From assembly GCA_947375185.1 (NCBI GenBank), contig CANCEU010000024.1:1-39809 (forward strand): 39,809 nucleotides of DNA, in the 5' to 3' direction. Shown piece by piece: positions 1 to 8,991 of this stretch. The stretch is from Chitinophagaceae bacterium. Lineage in GTDB: Bacteria; Bacteroidota; Bacteroidia; Chitinophagales; Chitinophagaceae. The notes below the pieces were generated by a model that was not told the DNA's origin, ran no database searches, and saw only the letters and a list, made by a program, of their open reading frames with translations. The first letter of the stretch is position 1. The number at the start of each line of letters is the position of its first letter. Both the position numbers and the translations under genes were made by a program.

Positions 1-340
1 GTTCTTTATATAAATGTATTATAGATTAATACTACAATAGTAATTAACATTGATCTGGTTTTTCAAATTTGGGTGAATCATATAAAATAAACTACTTTTA
101 TTCTCATCATAAAAAGCCCCAAAAATATCAAGTATAAATACTTCTTTAACGAAACTAAAAAAATACTAAATTTATTACTAATTAAATAACTATATGATTA
201 TCAATTACTTAAAAAATAAATCACTATAATATTAAAAAATAACTAATCTAATTAGTAAAAAAATACTAAAATATTTAGTTTATTAACAAATTATCCCTAT
301 CTTTACATAAATATTCAAAGAAAACATAAAACGATTAACC
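1..340. other. AT-rich non-coding region upstream of recA
   Basis: No open reading frame of useful length is visible on either strand here, and stop codons are dense in all frames. The composition is much more A/T-rich than the surrounding genes. A 15-nt A-rich word (taaaaaaatactaaa) occurs at 156-170 and again at 256-270, exactly 100 nt apart, but in such biased sequence this may be chance. No riboswitch, tRNA or recognisable LexA-type operator was identified. The last 70 nt contain a plausible recA promoter, listed separately. The 3' end of whatever gene lies upstream is not in the window. Confidence 0.6.
275..305 (+). promoter_or_regulatory. Putative recA promoter (Bacteroidota type)
   Basis: TATCTTTA at 298-305 matches the Bacteroidota -7 consensus TAnnTTTG at all but the last position. 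TTAG at 275-278 lies exactly 19 nt upstream and matches the -33 element TTTG at three of four bases. This would give a recA leader of roughly 30 nt. The call rests on consensus matching only, in an AT-rich region where partial matches are expected. Confidence 0.4.
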
Positions 341-1360
341 ATGAGTACTGCAAATGCTGAAAAATTAAAAGCCTTAAAATTAACAATCGATAAAATCGAT
401 AAAGATTATGGAAAAGGTAGTGTGATGATGATGAATGAAAGAAGTCAAGAACCACAGGAAGTTATTTCAACAGGATCAATCGGGTTAGATACAGCTTTGG
501 GTATTGGAGGATTACCAAAAGGAAGAATTATTGAAATATATGGCCCAGAATCATCTGGTAAAACAACGGTAGCAATTCATGTAATTGCTGAAGCGCAGAA
601 AAAAGGAGGTATGTGTGCAATTATTGATGCGGAACACGCTTTTGATAGTGCATATGCTAAGCGTTTAGGTGTTGATGTTGATAATTTATTAGTTTCTCAA
701 CCTGATTACGGTGAACAAGCTTTAGAGATTGCTGATCGTTTAATTTTATCAGGAGCAATTGATGTTGTGGTAATTGACTCTGTTGCTGCTTTGGTACCAA
801 AGAGTGAATTAGAAGGTGAAATGGGTGATTCTAAAATGGGTTTACATGCTCGTTTAATGTCTCAAGCATTAAGAAAATTAACCGCAACAATTAATAAAAC
901 AGGTACGGTTTGTATTTTCATTAATCAATTAAGAGAAAAAATTGGTGTAATGTTTGGTAACCCAGAAACAACAACTGGAGGAAATGCATTAAAGTTTTAT
1001 GCTTCTGTTCGTTTAGATATCAGAAGAATGGCACAAATTAAAGATGGTGATGAAGCAATAGGTAATAGAGTGAAAGTAAAAGTGGTTAAAAATAAAGTGG
1101 CACCACCATTTAGAGCAGCAGAGTTTGAAATTATTTTTGGAGAAGGAATAAGTAAAATTGGAGAAATTATTGATATGGGTGTGGAATTAGAAATTATCAA
1201 TAAAAGTGGAAGTTGGTTTAGCTATGAAGGAAATAAACTAGGCCAAGGTCGGGATTCAGTAAAAACAATATTACACGATAATCCAGAAATGGCAAATGAA
1301 ATAGAAGCCAAGATAAGAGCTAAAATTGCTGCAAAGATTGAGGAAGCAGCAAGTAAATAA
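341..1360 (+). CDS. recA: Recombinase RecA
   Basis: This is the ATP-dependent strand-exchange protein of homologous recombination and the co-protease trigger of the SOS response. The 339-residue length is normal for the family. Walker [10 protein letters not shown] lies at residues 68-76, and the core signatures [12 protein letters not shown] and [20 protein letters not shown] are intact. The C-terminus is short and mixed-charge. ATG at 341 gives the usual RecA N-terminus ([12 protein letters not shown]). The gene appears monocistronic: a putative promoter lies upstream and an intrinsic terminator follows 35 nt after the stop. Its usual modulator recX is not adjacent but about 14 kb away, on the opposite strand. 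Identification is certain. Confidence 0.99.
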   Translation: MSTANAEKLKALKLTIDKIDKDYGKGSVMMMNERSQEPQEVISTGSIGLDTALGIGGLPKGRIIEIYGPESSGKTTVAIHVIAEAQKKGGMCAIIDAEHAFDSAYAKRLGVDVDNLLVSQPDYGEQALEIADRLILSGAIDVVVIDSVAALVPKSELEGEMGDSKMGLHARLMSQALRKLTATINKTGTVCIFINQLREKIGVMFGNPETTTGGNALKFYASVRLDIRRMAQIKDGDEAIGNRVKVKVVKNKVAPPFRAAEFEIIFGEGISKIGEIIDMGVELEIINKSGSWFSYEGNKLGQGRDSVKTILHDNPEMANEIEAKIRAKIAAKIEEAASK

Positions 1361-1395
1361 TATTTATCTCGTTTTTTAAAGGTTAGTAGGTACGG

Positions 1396-1423
1396 ACCGC
1401 ATCATTTATGGTGCGGTTTTTTT
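1396..1423 (+). terminator. Intrinsic terminator after recA
   Basis: ACCGCA at 1396-1401 pairs with TGCGGT at 1412-1417. The stem extends inward through a T-G wobble, a C-G pair and an A-T pair to a TTTA loop, and is followed by seven Ts (1417-1423). It lies 35 nt after the recA stop and only 19 nt before the TTG start of the next gene. Confidence 0.85.
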
Positions 1424-1442
1424 ATATTTATAAAAAAAAGAG

Positions 1443-2315
1443 TTGATTCGAATTTTAAAATTTTTTATTCGGGCTGCACTTTGGTTATTTTGCTTAGATA
1501 TTAATGTTAAAAATAAGTATTTATTAAAGCAAACAGGACCACTATTAATTATAGCCAACCATCCTAATTCATTTTTAGATGCCATAATTATTGGTGCTCA
1601 ATACCAACGACGTGTATATTTTTTAGCTAGAGGAGATGCTTTTACTAAAAAATTCCATCGTTTTTTATTAGGCTTATTAAATATGATACCAGTTTATAGA
1701 CTAAGAGAAGGAAAGCAGTTTTTACATCTTAATGAATTTGCTTTTAATGAATCTCTAAAACTATTAAATAAAGGCGAAGCTGTTTTAATTTTTATTGAAG
1801 GAGTATGTATTAATTCACACGAACTTCAACCATTCAAAAAAGGAGCTACAAGAATTTTAGCGCGCGCACATAACCAACAAATTTTTCCAAAAATTCATCT
1901 AATAGGAATTGCATATAATCAACTAAAAGGAATAGGTAAAATAATAAATATTTTTATTTCTGATTACAAATTAACCCATGCATTAATTACACCCAAAGAA
2001 AGTGTTTTGTTTAATAAAAACTTATTTATTCAGTTACAAAATAATATTCATCCTCCTATTATTTCTACTAAAATAAAAAAGACACCTTTATATTATTTAC
2101 ACCTTCCATATTATAAATGGATATATAAATTGGTTGAAAAAAAAACAAAGAATACTGTGTTTTTTGATTCAGTTTTATTTAGTCTTTTATTATTTACTTA
2201 TCCAATATTTCTATTCATCTTATTTAGTCTTTTTTATTTAATAGGCCTATCGCTACCAATAATTTTTGGTATCTTGTTAGGTATACTATTATTAAACAAA
2301 ATAACATTGGAATAA
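1443..2315 (+). CDS. Lysophospholipid acyltransferase family protein (PlsC-like)
   Basis: A probable membrane-bound glycerophospholipid or lysolipid acyltransferase of the LPLAT/PlsC family, 290 residues. The catalytic HX4D motif is visible as HPNSFLD (His40, Asp45), and a block III-type FIEG lies at 117-120, although the usual FPEGTR is altered to FIEGVCIN. Two strongly hydrophobic segments near residues 230-285 are probable membrane helices, an unusual C-terminal extension. The only standard start before the catalytic motif is TTG at 1443: an in-frame TAA lies at 1431 and the first ATG is at codon 81. The start is 19 nt after the recA terminator. A second LPLAT-family gene occurs at 31561-32133. 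The exact acyl acceptor cannot be told from sequence; an ornithine-lipid or aminolipid acyltransferase is possible. Confidence 0.8.
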   Translation: MIRILKFFIRAALWLFCLDINVKNKYLLKQTGPLLIIANHPNSFLDAIIIGAQYQRRVYFLARGDAFTKKFHRFLLGLLNMIPVYRLREGKQFLHLNEFAFNESLKLLNKGEAVLIFIEGVCINSHELQPFKKGATRILARAHNQQIFPKIHLIGIAYNQLKGIGKIINIFISDYKLTHALITPKESVLFNKNLFIQLQNNIHPPIISTKIKKTPLYYLHLPYYKWIYKLVEKKTKNTVFFDSVLFSLLLFTYPIFLFILFSLFYLIGLSLPIIFGILLGILLLNKITLE

Positions 2316-2341
2316 AACACCTAAAATATAACCATCATCAA

Positions 2342-2797
2342 ATGATAAAAAATATTAGAAAATTAGAAAGACGAAAAAAAATTGCACTAATTGCACACGA
2401 TAATAAAAAGAAAGATTTAATAGAGTGGGCAATTCACAATAAAATAGAATTATCAAAACACTCTCTGGTTGCAACCGGAACAACTGGAAAATTAATAGAA
2501 GAGGCATTAGACCAACCAGTTGTAAAATTATTAAGCGGGCCACTTGGAGGTGATCAACAAATAGGTGCAATGATTGCAACAGGTGATATTGATGTTGTGT
2601 TTTTCTTTTTCGATCCTATGGAAGCGCAACCACATGATAGTGATGTGAAAGCTTTATTAAGATTGGCTGTAGCCTGGAATTTACCAATGGCTTGCGACAG
2701 AACCACGGCCGACTTTTTAATGACATCAAGATTTATGCAGGATGAATATAGTTATGAACTTCCTGATTATACTCAATACTTAAATAGAAATATATAA
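2342..2797 (+). CDS. mgsA: Methylglyoxal synthase
   Basis: Converts dihydroxyacetone phosphate to methylglyoxal and phosphate, a bypass of lower glycolysis that relieves sugar-phosphate build-up or phosphate limitation. The 151-residue length matches the E. coli enzyme (152). The active-site residues fall at the same numbers as in E. coli: His19 in IAHD, Asp71 in GPLGGDQQ, Asp91 in FFFDP, His98 in QPHDSD and Asp101. The phosphate-binding ATGTTGKLI segment is at 44-52. The gene lies 26 nt after the acyltransferase and 17 nt before the M28 peptidase, suggesting co-transcription. No cytoplasmic glyoxalase gene is visible in the window. Confidence 0.97.
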   Translation: MIKNIRKLERRKKIALIAHDNKKKDLIEWAIHNKIELSKHSLVATGTTGKLIEEALDQPVVKLLSGPLGGDQQIGAMIATGDIDVVFFFFDPMEAQPHDSDVKALLRLAVAWNLPMACDRTTADFLMTSRFMQDEYSYELPDYTQYLNRNI

Positions 2798-2814
2798 AAA
2801 TCAAAATAGTTATT

Positions 2815-5016
2815 ATGAAAAAAAAAGCAATCATATTTTCTTGCTTCTGTCTGTTGATTAATTCAATAAATGCGCAAAAAAATTTATTAGGATTTAAGTC
2901 TGACGAAAAGCAACTTAAAACAGAAAAAGCTTTTGACGCACAATTAAATGCGAAACGCGTTGGAGAACACATTAAACAACTTTCTTCAGTTCCACATCAT
3001 GTTGGTTCGGCTGGAGGAAAAATGGTTGCAAGTGAAATTGCAAAAGTTTTTACTGCTGCTGGTTGGGATACAAAAATTGAAACGTATCAATTAATGTTTC
3101 CAACACCCATAACTAGAACCTTAGAAATGTCTGGTGCAACAAATTATAAAGCGAAATTAAAAGAGACACCACTAAAAGAAGATGCAACATCCAACCAAGC
3201 GGATCAATTAGCCACTTATAACTGTTGGAGCGCTGATGGAGATGTAACAGCGAATCTTGTATTTGTAAATTATGGTCTTCCCGAAGATTATGAAACCTTG
3301 GCAAAATATGGTATAGATGTAAAAGGTAAAATTGTAATTGCAAAGTATGGTCGTAGTTGGAGAGGTATTAAACCTAAAGTGGCACAAGAACATGGTGCAA
3401 TTGGATGTTTGATATATTCTGATCCAATTGATGATGGTTATGGTGCGGGGGATGCCTACCCTGTTGGAGCGTTTAAAAATGATCAAACAGTACAAAGAGG
3501 ATCTATTATGGATATGGTGATATATCCTGGAGACCCAACCACACCTAATATTGCTTCGGTTGAAGGTGCGCCAAGGGTTGATCATAATGAAGCAAAAAAC
3601 CTATTAAAAATACCCGTTCTTCCAATTAGTTATGGTGATGCAACACCATTATTAAAGGATATGGCGGGTCCGGTTGCGCCGAAAGACTGGGTGGGTGGTT
3701 TACCATTCACTTATCATATTGGCCCAAGTAGCTCCCAGGTTCATTTAAAATTAGCGTTTGATTGGAAATTAAGACCCGGTTTAGATGTAATTGCGACTAT
3801 TAAAGGAAGCGAATTTCCTGACCAGTGGATAATTAGAGGTAATCACCATGACGGCTGGGTGAATGGAGCGGCTGACCCAATAAGTGGTATGGCAGCAGAA
3901 TTAGAAGAAGCTATTTCAATTGGTGAATTATTAAAACAAGGATGGAAACCCAAAAGAACATTGGTGTATTGTGCTTGGGATGCTGAAGAACCAGGATTAA
4001 TGGGCTCAACCGAGTGGGTTGAAAACCACGCTGCAGAATTACAAGCAAAAGCGGTTGCTTACATTAATTCTGATGGCAATGGGAGAGGATTTTTAGGGGC
4101 AGAAGGATCACATGCTTTTGCACCATTAATTACCGAAATAAGTAAAACAGTAATAGATCCTCAAATGAAAGTATCTGTTTTTGAAAGAGCTAAAGCATCA
4201 AGAGCTGTAAATGCCGAAACACCTGCTGCAAAAAAAGAAGCATTTGCATCAACACAATATCCATTAGGTGCAATGGGTTCTGGTTCTGATTATTCTTCAT
4301 TTATTCAACACCTTGGTATCCCTTCTTTAAATATTGGTTATGGTGGCGAAGATGAGGGTGGAGAATATCATTCCATTTATGATTCATATGATATGTATAA
4401 GCGATTCAAGGATCCAACTTTTGAATATGGTGTAACATTGGCTCAAACAACAGGCCGTGTAGTATTGCGTCTTGCTGATGCAGATGCATTGCAATTTGAT
4501 TTTAGAGAATTACACAAGACGGTTAAGGGTTATATAAGCGAATTGATAAAAAATGTTGACCAACTACGTGAAAAAGCGAAAGTTGAAAACGAACTCATCA
4601 ACAACAATGCATATATATATGCCGCAGACCCTAGTGAAAAATTAAAAACACCGGTGCGTTTATCTGAAGTGCCTTATGTTGATTTTTCTCCAATATTAAA
4701 TGCATTAACCAAATTAGAAAAAGCAGCAGCACATGCAGAAGATTTGAAAAAATCAATTGATGCTAAAAAATTAGCCGAAGTAAATTCCAAAATTTTCCGC
4801 GCAGAACAAACATTATTAACAGATGCGGGTTTACCAAGACGCCCGTGGTTTAAACACAGTTTATATGCACCAGGTTTTTATACAGGATATGGTGTTAAAA
4901 CGGTACCGGGCGTAAGAGAGGCAATTGAGCAAAAAAATTGGGCAGAAACAACCGATCAAATAGGAGAAGTTGCAAAAGCAATCGATAAACTTTCTGTTTA
5001 TTTGGAAACATTATAG
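2815..5016 (+). CDS. Secreted M28 metallopeptidase, PSMA/glutamate carboxypeptidase II-like
   Basis: A probable periplasmic or exported di-zinc carboxypeptidase of 733 residues. A Sec signal peptide (residues 1-20, cleavage near NA-Q) is followed by a protease-associated (PA) insert at about 140-320, an M28 catalytic domain at about 325-560 and a C-terminal transferrin-receptor-like dimerisation domain at about 610-733. This is the architecture of human GCPII/NAALADase. Expected zinc ligands by motif alignment are His344 (NHHDGW), Asp354, Glu392 (DAEEPGLMGSTEW), Asp420 (INSD) and His519 (EYHS), with Glu391 as catalytic base. All are present, so the enzyme should be active. The substrate is unknown; acidic dipeptides or C-terminal Glu are the family precedent. 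It lies 15 nt upstream of uvrB. Confidence 0.9.
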   Translation: MKKKAIIFSCFCLLINSINAQKNLLGFKSDEKQLKTEKAFDAQLNAKRVGEHIKQLSSVPHHVGSAGGKMVASEIAKVFTAAGWDTKIETYQLMFPTPITRTLEMSGATNYKAKLKETPLKEDATSNQADQLATYNCWSADGDVTANLVFVNYGLPEDYETLAKYGIDVKGKIVIAKYGRSWRGIKPKVAQEHGAIGCLIYSDPIDDGYGAGDAYPVGAFKNDQTVQRGSIMDMVIYPGDPTTPNIASVEGAPRVDHNEAKNLLKIPVLPISYGDATPLLKDMAGPVAPKDWVGGLPFTYHIGPSSSQVHLKLAFDWKLRPGLDVIATIKGSEFPDQWIIRGNHHDGWVNGAADPISGMAAELEEAISIGELLKQGWKPKRTLVYCAWDAEEPGLMGSTEWVENHAAELQAKAVAYINSDGNGRGFLGAEGSHAFAPLITEISKTVIDPQMKVSVFERAKASRAVNAETPAAKKEAFASTQYPLGAMGSGSDYSSFIQHLGIPSLNIGYGGEDEGGEYHSIYDSYDMYKRFKDPTFEYGVTLAQTTGRVVLRLADADALQFDFRELHKTVKGYISELIKNVDQLREKAKVENELINNNAYIYAADPSEKLKTPVRLSEVPYVDFSPILNALTKLEKAAAHAEDLKKSIDAKKLAEVNSKIFRAEQTLLTDAGLPRRPWFKHSLYAPGFYTGYGVKTVPGVREAIEQKNWAETTDQIGEVAKAIDKLSVYLETL

Positions 5017-5020
5017 AGCG

Positions 5021-5028
5021 TACCTTTG
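5021..5028 (+). promoter_or_regulatory. Possible -7 promoter element directly before uvrB
   Basis: TACCTTTG at 5021-5028 matches TAnnTTTG perfectly and sits between the M28 peptidase stop (5016) and the uvrB ATG (5032), leaving 3 nt. A TTTG at 5001-5004 is upstream, but with only 16 nt spacing rather than about 19. If functional, the transcript would have almost no leader. Confidence 0.35.
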
Positions 5029-5031
5029 AGT

Positions 5032-7080
5032 ATGTCTTTTAAATTACAATCTACTTATACCCCCTCGGGAGATCAGCCTAGCGCAATTGCGCAGTTGACC
5101 GAGGGGGTTTTAAGTGGAGATAGATACCAAACCCTATTAGGAGTAACAGGAAGTGGTAAAACATTTACTATTGCCAATTTAATTCAAAATATACAGCGCC
5201 CAACCTTAGTATTAACTCACAACAAAACATTGGTTGCTCAATTATATGGTGAGTTCAAAAGTTTTTTTCCTGATAATGCGGTTGGGTATTTTGTTTCTTA
5301 TTATGATTACTATCAACCCGAAGCTTATTTGCCAACATCGGGGGTTTATATTGAAAAGGACCTAAGTATTAATGAAGAACTTGATAAGCTTAGGCTACAA
5401 GCAACAGCACAATTATTAAGTGGCCGCAGAGATATTATTGTGGTGGCAAGCGTAAGCTGTATTTATGGTATGGGAAATCCCACCGAACTTGAAAATGGAA
5501 TTATCAGAATTCATAAAGGACAAGTTTTAGCGCGCCAAGCATTTTTACATGCTTTAGTAAATGCATTATATCATCGAAGTGTTACCGAGTTTGATAGAGG
5601 TGCATTTAGAGTGAATGGAGATACGGTGGATATTCGTTTGCCTTATGTAGATTATGGATATCGCATTACTTTTTTTGGCGATGAAATTGAAGAAATAGAG
5701 ACCATTGAAATTGAAACCGGAAAAAGAATAGAGCGCATGGAGAATGCTGCCATTTTCCCCGCTAATTTATATTTAGCGCCAAAGGATATGGTACAACAAA
5801 TTATTTCAGAAATACAGGATGAAATGCGCGCACAGGTTGAATATTTTAAAAGCGTTGGGAAACAACAGGAAGCGGCAAGAATAAAAGAGCGCGTTGAATA
5901 CGATATTGAAATGATTAGAGAGTTGGGTTATTGTACGGGTATTGAAAACTATTCCAGATTTTTTGATAGACGCGTTCCCGGGACTAGACCCTTTTGTTTA
6001 TTGGATTACTTTCCAAAAGACTTTTTATGTGTAATAGATGAGAGCCATCAAACTATCCCACAAATTAGTGGTATGTATGGTGGAGATAGAAGTAGAAAAA
6101 TGAATTTGGTGGAATATGGTTTTAGATTACCAAGTGCAATAGATAATAGGCCATTAAATTTTACTGAGTTTGAAAATATCATTGGTCAAACAATTTTTGT
6201 TAGTGCCACACCAGGTGAATATGAATTACAAAAAACCGATGGATTAATTGTGGAGCAAGTGGTAAGACCAACGGGATTATTAGATCCGCCAATTGAAGTG
6301 CGCCCAACAAAAAATCAAATTGATGATTTGTTAGACGAAATCGCAATGCAGGTTGAGAAAGGCGATCGCGTATTGGTGACAACACTTACTAAAAAAATGG
6401 CCGAAGAGATGGATCGTTTTTTACAAAAAATTCAAATCAAATCTAAATATATTCATAGTGACATAGATGCACTAGAGCGTGTTGAAATTTTGCGTGAATT
6501 AAGATTGGGTGTCATTGATGTGTTGGTGGGCGTTAACTTATTAAGAGAGGGATTAGACTTGCCCGAAGTTTCATTGGTTGCGGTTTTAGATGCAGACAAA
6601 GAAGGGTTTTTAAGAAATGAAAAATCACTGACTCAAACAGCGGGAAGGGCTGCAAGAAACGCTAACGGTCGAGTAATATTTTATGGAGATAGTATTACCA
6701 AGAGCATGCAACGAACAATTGACGAAACCAATCGTCGTCGAGAGAAACAAACTAAATATAATATTGATCATAATATCACCCCAACCACGGTTGTGAAAAG
6801 TATTGAACAAGTAATGGCACAGGGGTCTGTACTTGATATTAAGGGCTATACCCTTAACAATATGAATGTGCGCACAACCGATGAAATAAATATTTTAGCA
6901 GAGGGCAGTGAAAAGTATAGCGAATATAAAACCATTCCTCAGCTAGAGAAAGCAATCAAGGATACTAAAAAACAAATGGATAAATTTGCAAAAGCAATGG
7001 ACTTTATGGAGGCTGCAAAAACAAGAGACGAAATGTTTTTGTTAGAGGCACAATTAGAGAAAATGAAAGTTGCCCATTAA
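5032..7080 (+). CDS. uvrB: Excinuclease ABC subunit B
   Basis: The damage-verifying helicase-like subunit of UvrABC nucleotide excision repair, 682 residues from ATG 5032. An in-frame TTG at 5026 would add two residues but overlaps a promoter-like box, so the ATG is preferred. Walker A GVTGSGKT is at 38-45. The beta-hairpin signature FVSYYDYYQPEAYLP, the helicase motifs (VIDESHQT, FVSATPGEYE, QTAGRAARN) and a C-terminal UVR domain (residues about 640-680, DFMEAAKTRDEMFLLE) that contacts UvrC are all present. The length is normal. It follows the peptidase by 15 nt and precedes pnuC by 21 nt. uvrA and uvrC are not in the window. Confidence 0.99.
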   Translation: MSFKLQSTYTPSGDQPSAIAQLTEGVLSGDRYQTLLGVTGSGKTFTIANLIQNIQRPTLVLTHNKTLVAQLYGEFKSFFPDNAVGYFVSYYDYYQPEAYLPTSGVYIEKDLSINEELDKLRLQATAQLLSGRRDIIVVASVSCIYGMGNPTELENGIIRIHKGQVLARQAFLHALVNALYHRSVTEFDRGAFRVNGDTVDIRLPYVDYGYRITFFGDEIEEIETIEIETGKRIERMENAAIFPANLYLAPKDMVQQIISEIQDEMRAQVEYFKSVGKQQEAARIKERVEYDIEMIRELGYCTGIENYSRFFDRRVPGTRPFCLLDYFPKDFLCVIDESHQTIPQISGMYGGDRSRKMNLVEYGFRLPSAIDNRPLNFTEFENIIGQTIFVSATPGEYELQKTDGLIVEQVVRPTGLLDPPIEVRPTKNQIDDLLDEIAMQVEKGDRVLVTTLTKKMAEEMDRFLQKIQIKSKYIHSDIDALERVEILRELRLGVIDVLVGVNLLREGLDLPEVSLVAVLDADKEGFLRNEKSLTQTAGRAARNANGRVIFYGDSITKSMQRTIDETNRRREKQTKYNIDHNITPTTVVKSIEQVMAQGSVLDIKGYTLNNMNVRTTDEINILAEGSEKYSEYKTIPQLEKAIKDTKKQMDKFAKAMDFMEAAKTRDEMFLLEAQLEKMKVAH

Positions 7081-7101
7081 TTTAAATTAAGGAAATATAC
7101 A

Positions 7102-7725
7102 ATGACCGATATCTTACACTCAATTTACGATGGATTAATTCATACAGGCTGGGTTGAAGGGGTTGCGGTAATAGCAGGAATTGCTTCGGTATGGTATAGT
7201 AGAAAAGAAAATATTTTAGTATTTCCTACGGGTCTTGTGAATACGATACTTTATGTTTATTTAAGCTATAAGGGTCACCTTTTGGGTGAAGCAAGTGTAA
7301 ACTTATATTATACCATTATGAGTATGTATGGGTGGTATTTGTGGACGAGAACAAAAGAGGACCAGCAAACATTAGTATTAAAAATAACAAGCAGTACCCA
7401 AAGAGAGTGGATTCAGCAGCTTGCTTTTTTCACCGCATTTTACATTACTATATATGTTGCACTCACATTTGCAAAAGCTGCTTTTGCTCCCGAGGCAATT
7501 CCTTGGGCGGATGCATTTGCAAGTGCTACAGCATACACGGGCATGTGGTTAATGGCCAAGAAAAAAGTTGAAAGTTGGATATGGTGGATCCTTACTAATA
7601 TGGCATCAATTCCACTATATTTTATTAAAGGCTACGCTTTTACGAGTGTTCAATTTATCATTTTATTAATACTTGCTTTTGCTGGTTTACAATCCTGGCG
7701 CAAAAAAGCGAAATTGAATTTTTAA
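7102..7725 (+). CDS. pnuC: Nicotinamide riboside/mononucleotide transporter PnuC
   Basis: An inner-membrane facilitator of the PnuC family (207 residues, about 7 hydrophobic helices) importing vitamin B3-type nucleosides. Typical features are the N-terminal helix region with EGVAVIAGIASVWYSRKENI, the helix containing FPTGLVNTILYVYLSYKGHL, and WIWWILTNMASIPLYFIKGY near residues 155-175, rich in the Trp, Asn and Tyr residues that line the substrate path in this family. The next gene, one base downstream, is a NadR-type ribosylnicotinamide kinase. This points to nicotinamide riboside as cargo, trapped by phosphorylation, rather than thiamine (PnuT) or riboflavin (PnuX). No riboswitch is visible in the 21-nt gap before it. 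Confidence 0.93.
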   Translation: MTDILHSIYDGLIHTGWVEGVAVIAGIASVWYSRKENILVFPTGLVNTILYVYLSYKGHLLGEASVNLYYTIMSMYGWYLWTRTKEDQQTLVLKITSSTQREWIQQLAFFTAFYITIYVALTFAKAAFAPEAIPWADAFASATAYTGMWLMAKKKVESWIWWILTNMASIPLYFIKGYAFTSVQFIILLILAFAGLQSWRKKAKLNF

Positions 7726-7726
7726 T

Positions 7727-8257
7727 ATGAGCCCAATCAAAAAAATTGTAATTCTTGGACCAGAATCAACGGGTAAATCAACGCTTTGTGCCGAACTGGC
7801 AAAATATTACCAAACGGTCTGGTGTCCCGAATATGCGCGCCAATTTTTAACCGAAAATGGCACTGAATATAATTACGATGATTTATTAACCATTGCAAAA
7901 GGACAACTTGAGTGCGAGGACAGTTTTGTGGAAAAGGCAAACGACTTGTTAATAATTGACACAGATATGTATGTGATGAAGGTTTGGTGTGAATATGTGT
8001 TTAATAACTGCCACCCATTTATTTTAGAAAAAATAAATGAAAGAAAATACGATACTTATCTATTATGTGATATAGACCTACCTTGGACTGCAGATGAAAT
8101 GCGCGAATACCCAAGCGAGGAGCCACGCAAAGAATTGTTTACGATTTATAAAGAATTATTAATCAATCAAAACACTCCTTGGGGAATTGTAAGTGGTACT
8201 GGAGCTGCAAGAACACAAAATGCAATTGCGTTAATAGAAAAACTTGCGAATAAATAA
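7727..8257 (+). CDS. NadR-type ribosylnicotinamide kinase (AAA_28 ATPase)
   Basis: A stand-alone P-loop kinase resembling the C-terminal domain of NadR, which phosphorylates nicotinamide riboside to NMN for NAD salvage. At 176 residues it lacks the NadR DNA-binding and NMN adenylyltransferase domains. Visible motifs are Walker A GPESTGKST (11-19), CPEYARQFL (substrate-binding region in NadR), IIDTDMYVMKVWCEYVF (Walker B-like Asp) and DIDLPWTADEMRE. The start is one base after the pnuC stop, so the two are surely translated from one mRNA. The next gene, mtgA, converges with a 17-nt gap and no strong terminator between. Confidence 0.88.
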   Translation: MSPIKKIVILGPESTGKSTLCAELAKYYQTVWCPEYARQFLTENGTEYNYDDLLTIAKGQLECEDSFVEKANDLLIIDTDMYVMKVWCEYVFNNCHPFILEKINERKYDTYLLCDIDLPWTADEMREYPSEEPRKELFTIYKELLINQNTPWGIVSGTGAARTQNAIALIEKLANK

Positions 8258-8274
8258 AAGTAAATTAAGAGCGC

Positions 8275-8970
8275 TTATTTGCTTTTTAACAATGCATGGA
8301 TATCTTCATCGAATTCAATATTATTCATCTCTCTTAATATTTGAGGATACCGCCAAGCAACCCTTGAAGTCATTGGGTTTGCAGTGAATTTTTTTGGATT
8401 TGGAAAACCAGCTACAATCATAGCCGCCTCTGCCCTTGTTAAATTTTTTGCTGACTTGTGAAAATAATGTTGCGCAGCAGCCTCAACGCCAAAACAACCA
8501 GGACCCGTTTCAATTACATTTAAATACACTTCTAAAATTCTTTTTTTGCCCCAAATTTTTTCAATTAAAAATGTAAAATAAAATTCTGGTATTTTACGGA
8601 TATACTTATCAAATCCACTACCCTGCCAAAGAAAAACATTTTTTGCAGTTTGTTGTGTTATGGTACTTGCCCCGCCGCCAAAAGGTATTTTAGATTTTTT
8701 ATTTTTCTTTTTTGGGTGCATGCTTTTTTCCATTGCATCCCAATCAAATCCGCTGTGGTCAGTGAATGCCTGATCCTCACTTGCTATTGCGGCTAGTTTA
8801 ATGTTATATGAAATATCATCCCATCCTACATAATCTCTATTTAAGCCTAATCCAAAAGCATTGGTTATCTGTGTTACGGTAATAGGGGGTTCAACAAACC
8901 TTGTTATAACTATATATAAAATGGAGCTTATAAAAAGATAGAATAAAATTTTCCTTATTTTTTTAAACAC
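8275..8970 (-). CDS. mtgA: Monofunctional biosynthetic peptidoglycan transglycosylase
   Basis: A GT51 glycosyltransferase that polymerises lipid II into glycan strands, without a transpeptidase domain; 231 residues is typical. An N-terminal hydrophobic anchor (about 8-23) is followed by the GT51 motifs: SEDQAFTDHSGFD with catalytic Glu65, GGASTITQQTAKN (99-111), and GKKRILEVYLNVIETGPGCFG containing Glu147. All catalytic positions are kept. Compared with the family there is a Lys-rich linker (KPKKKNKKSK-like, about 86-95) between motifs 1 and 2. It is the last gene of the minus-strand cluster beginning with the GH3 gene, 21 nt after the unknown secreted protein. Confidence 0.95.
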   Translation of the reverse strand: MFKKIRKILFYLFISSILYIVITRFVEPPITVTQITNAFGLGLNRDYVGWDDISYNIKLAAIASEDQAFTDHSGFDWDAMEKSMHPKKKNKKSKIPFGGGASTITQQTAKNVFLWQGSGFDKYIRKIPEFYFTFLIEKIWGKKRILEVYLNVIETGPGCFGVEAAAQHYFHKSAKNLTRAEAAMIVAGFPNPKKFTANPMTSRVAWRYPQILREMNNIEFDEDIHALLKSK

Positions 8971-8991
8971 TGGATATAAAAAATTTATTTA

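Noticed and set aside
156..270. 15-nt repeat upstream of recA as a regulator binding site
   Set aside because: Very A/T-rich word in a very A/T-rich region; expected by chance and not palindromic.
5026..5031. TTG start for uvrB two codons upstream
   Set aside because: The TTG is part of the TACCTTTG box; ATG 5032 is the normal choice.
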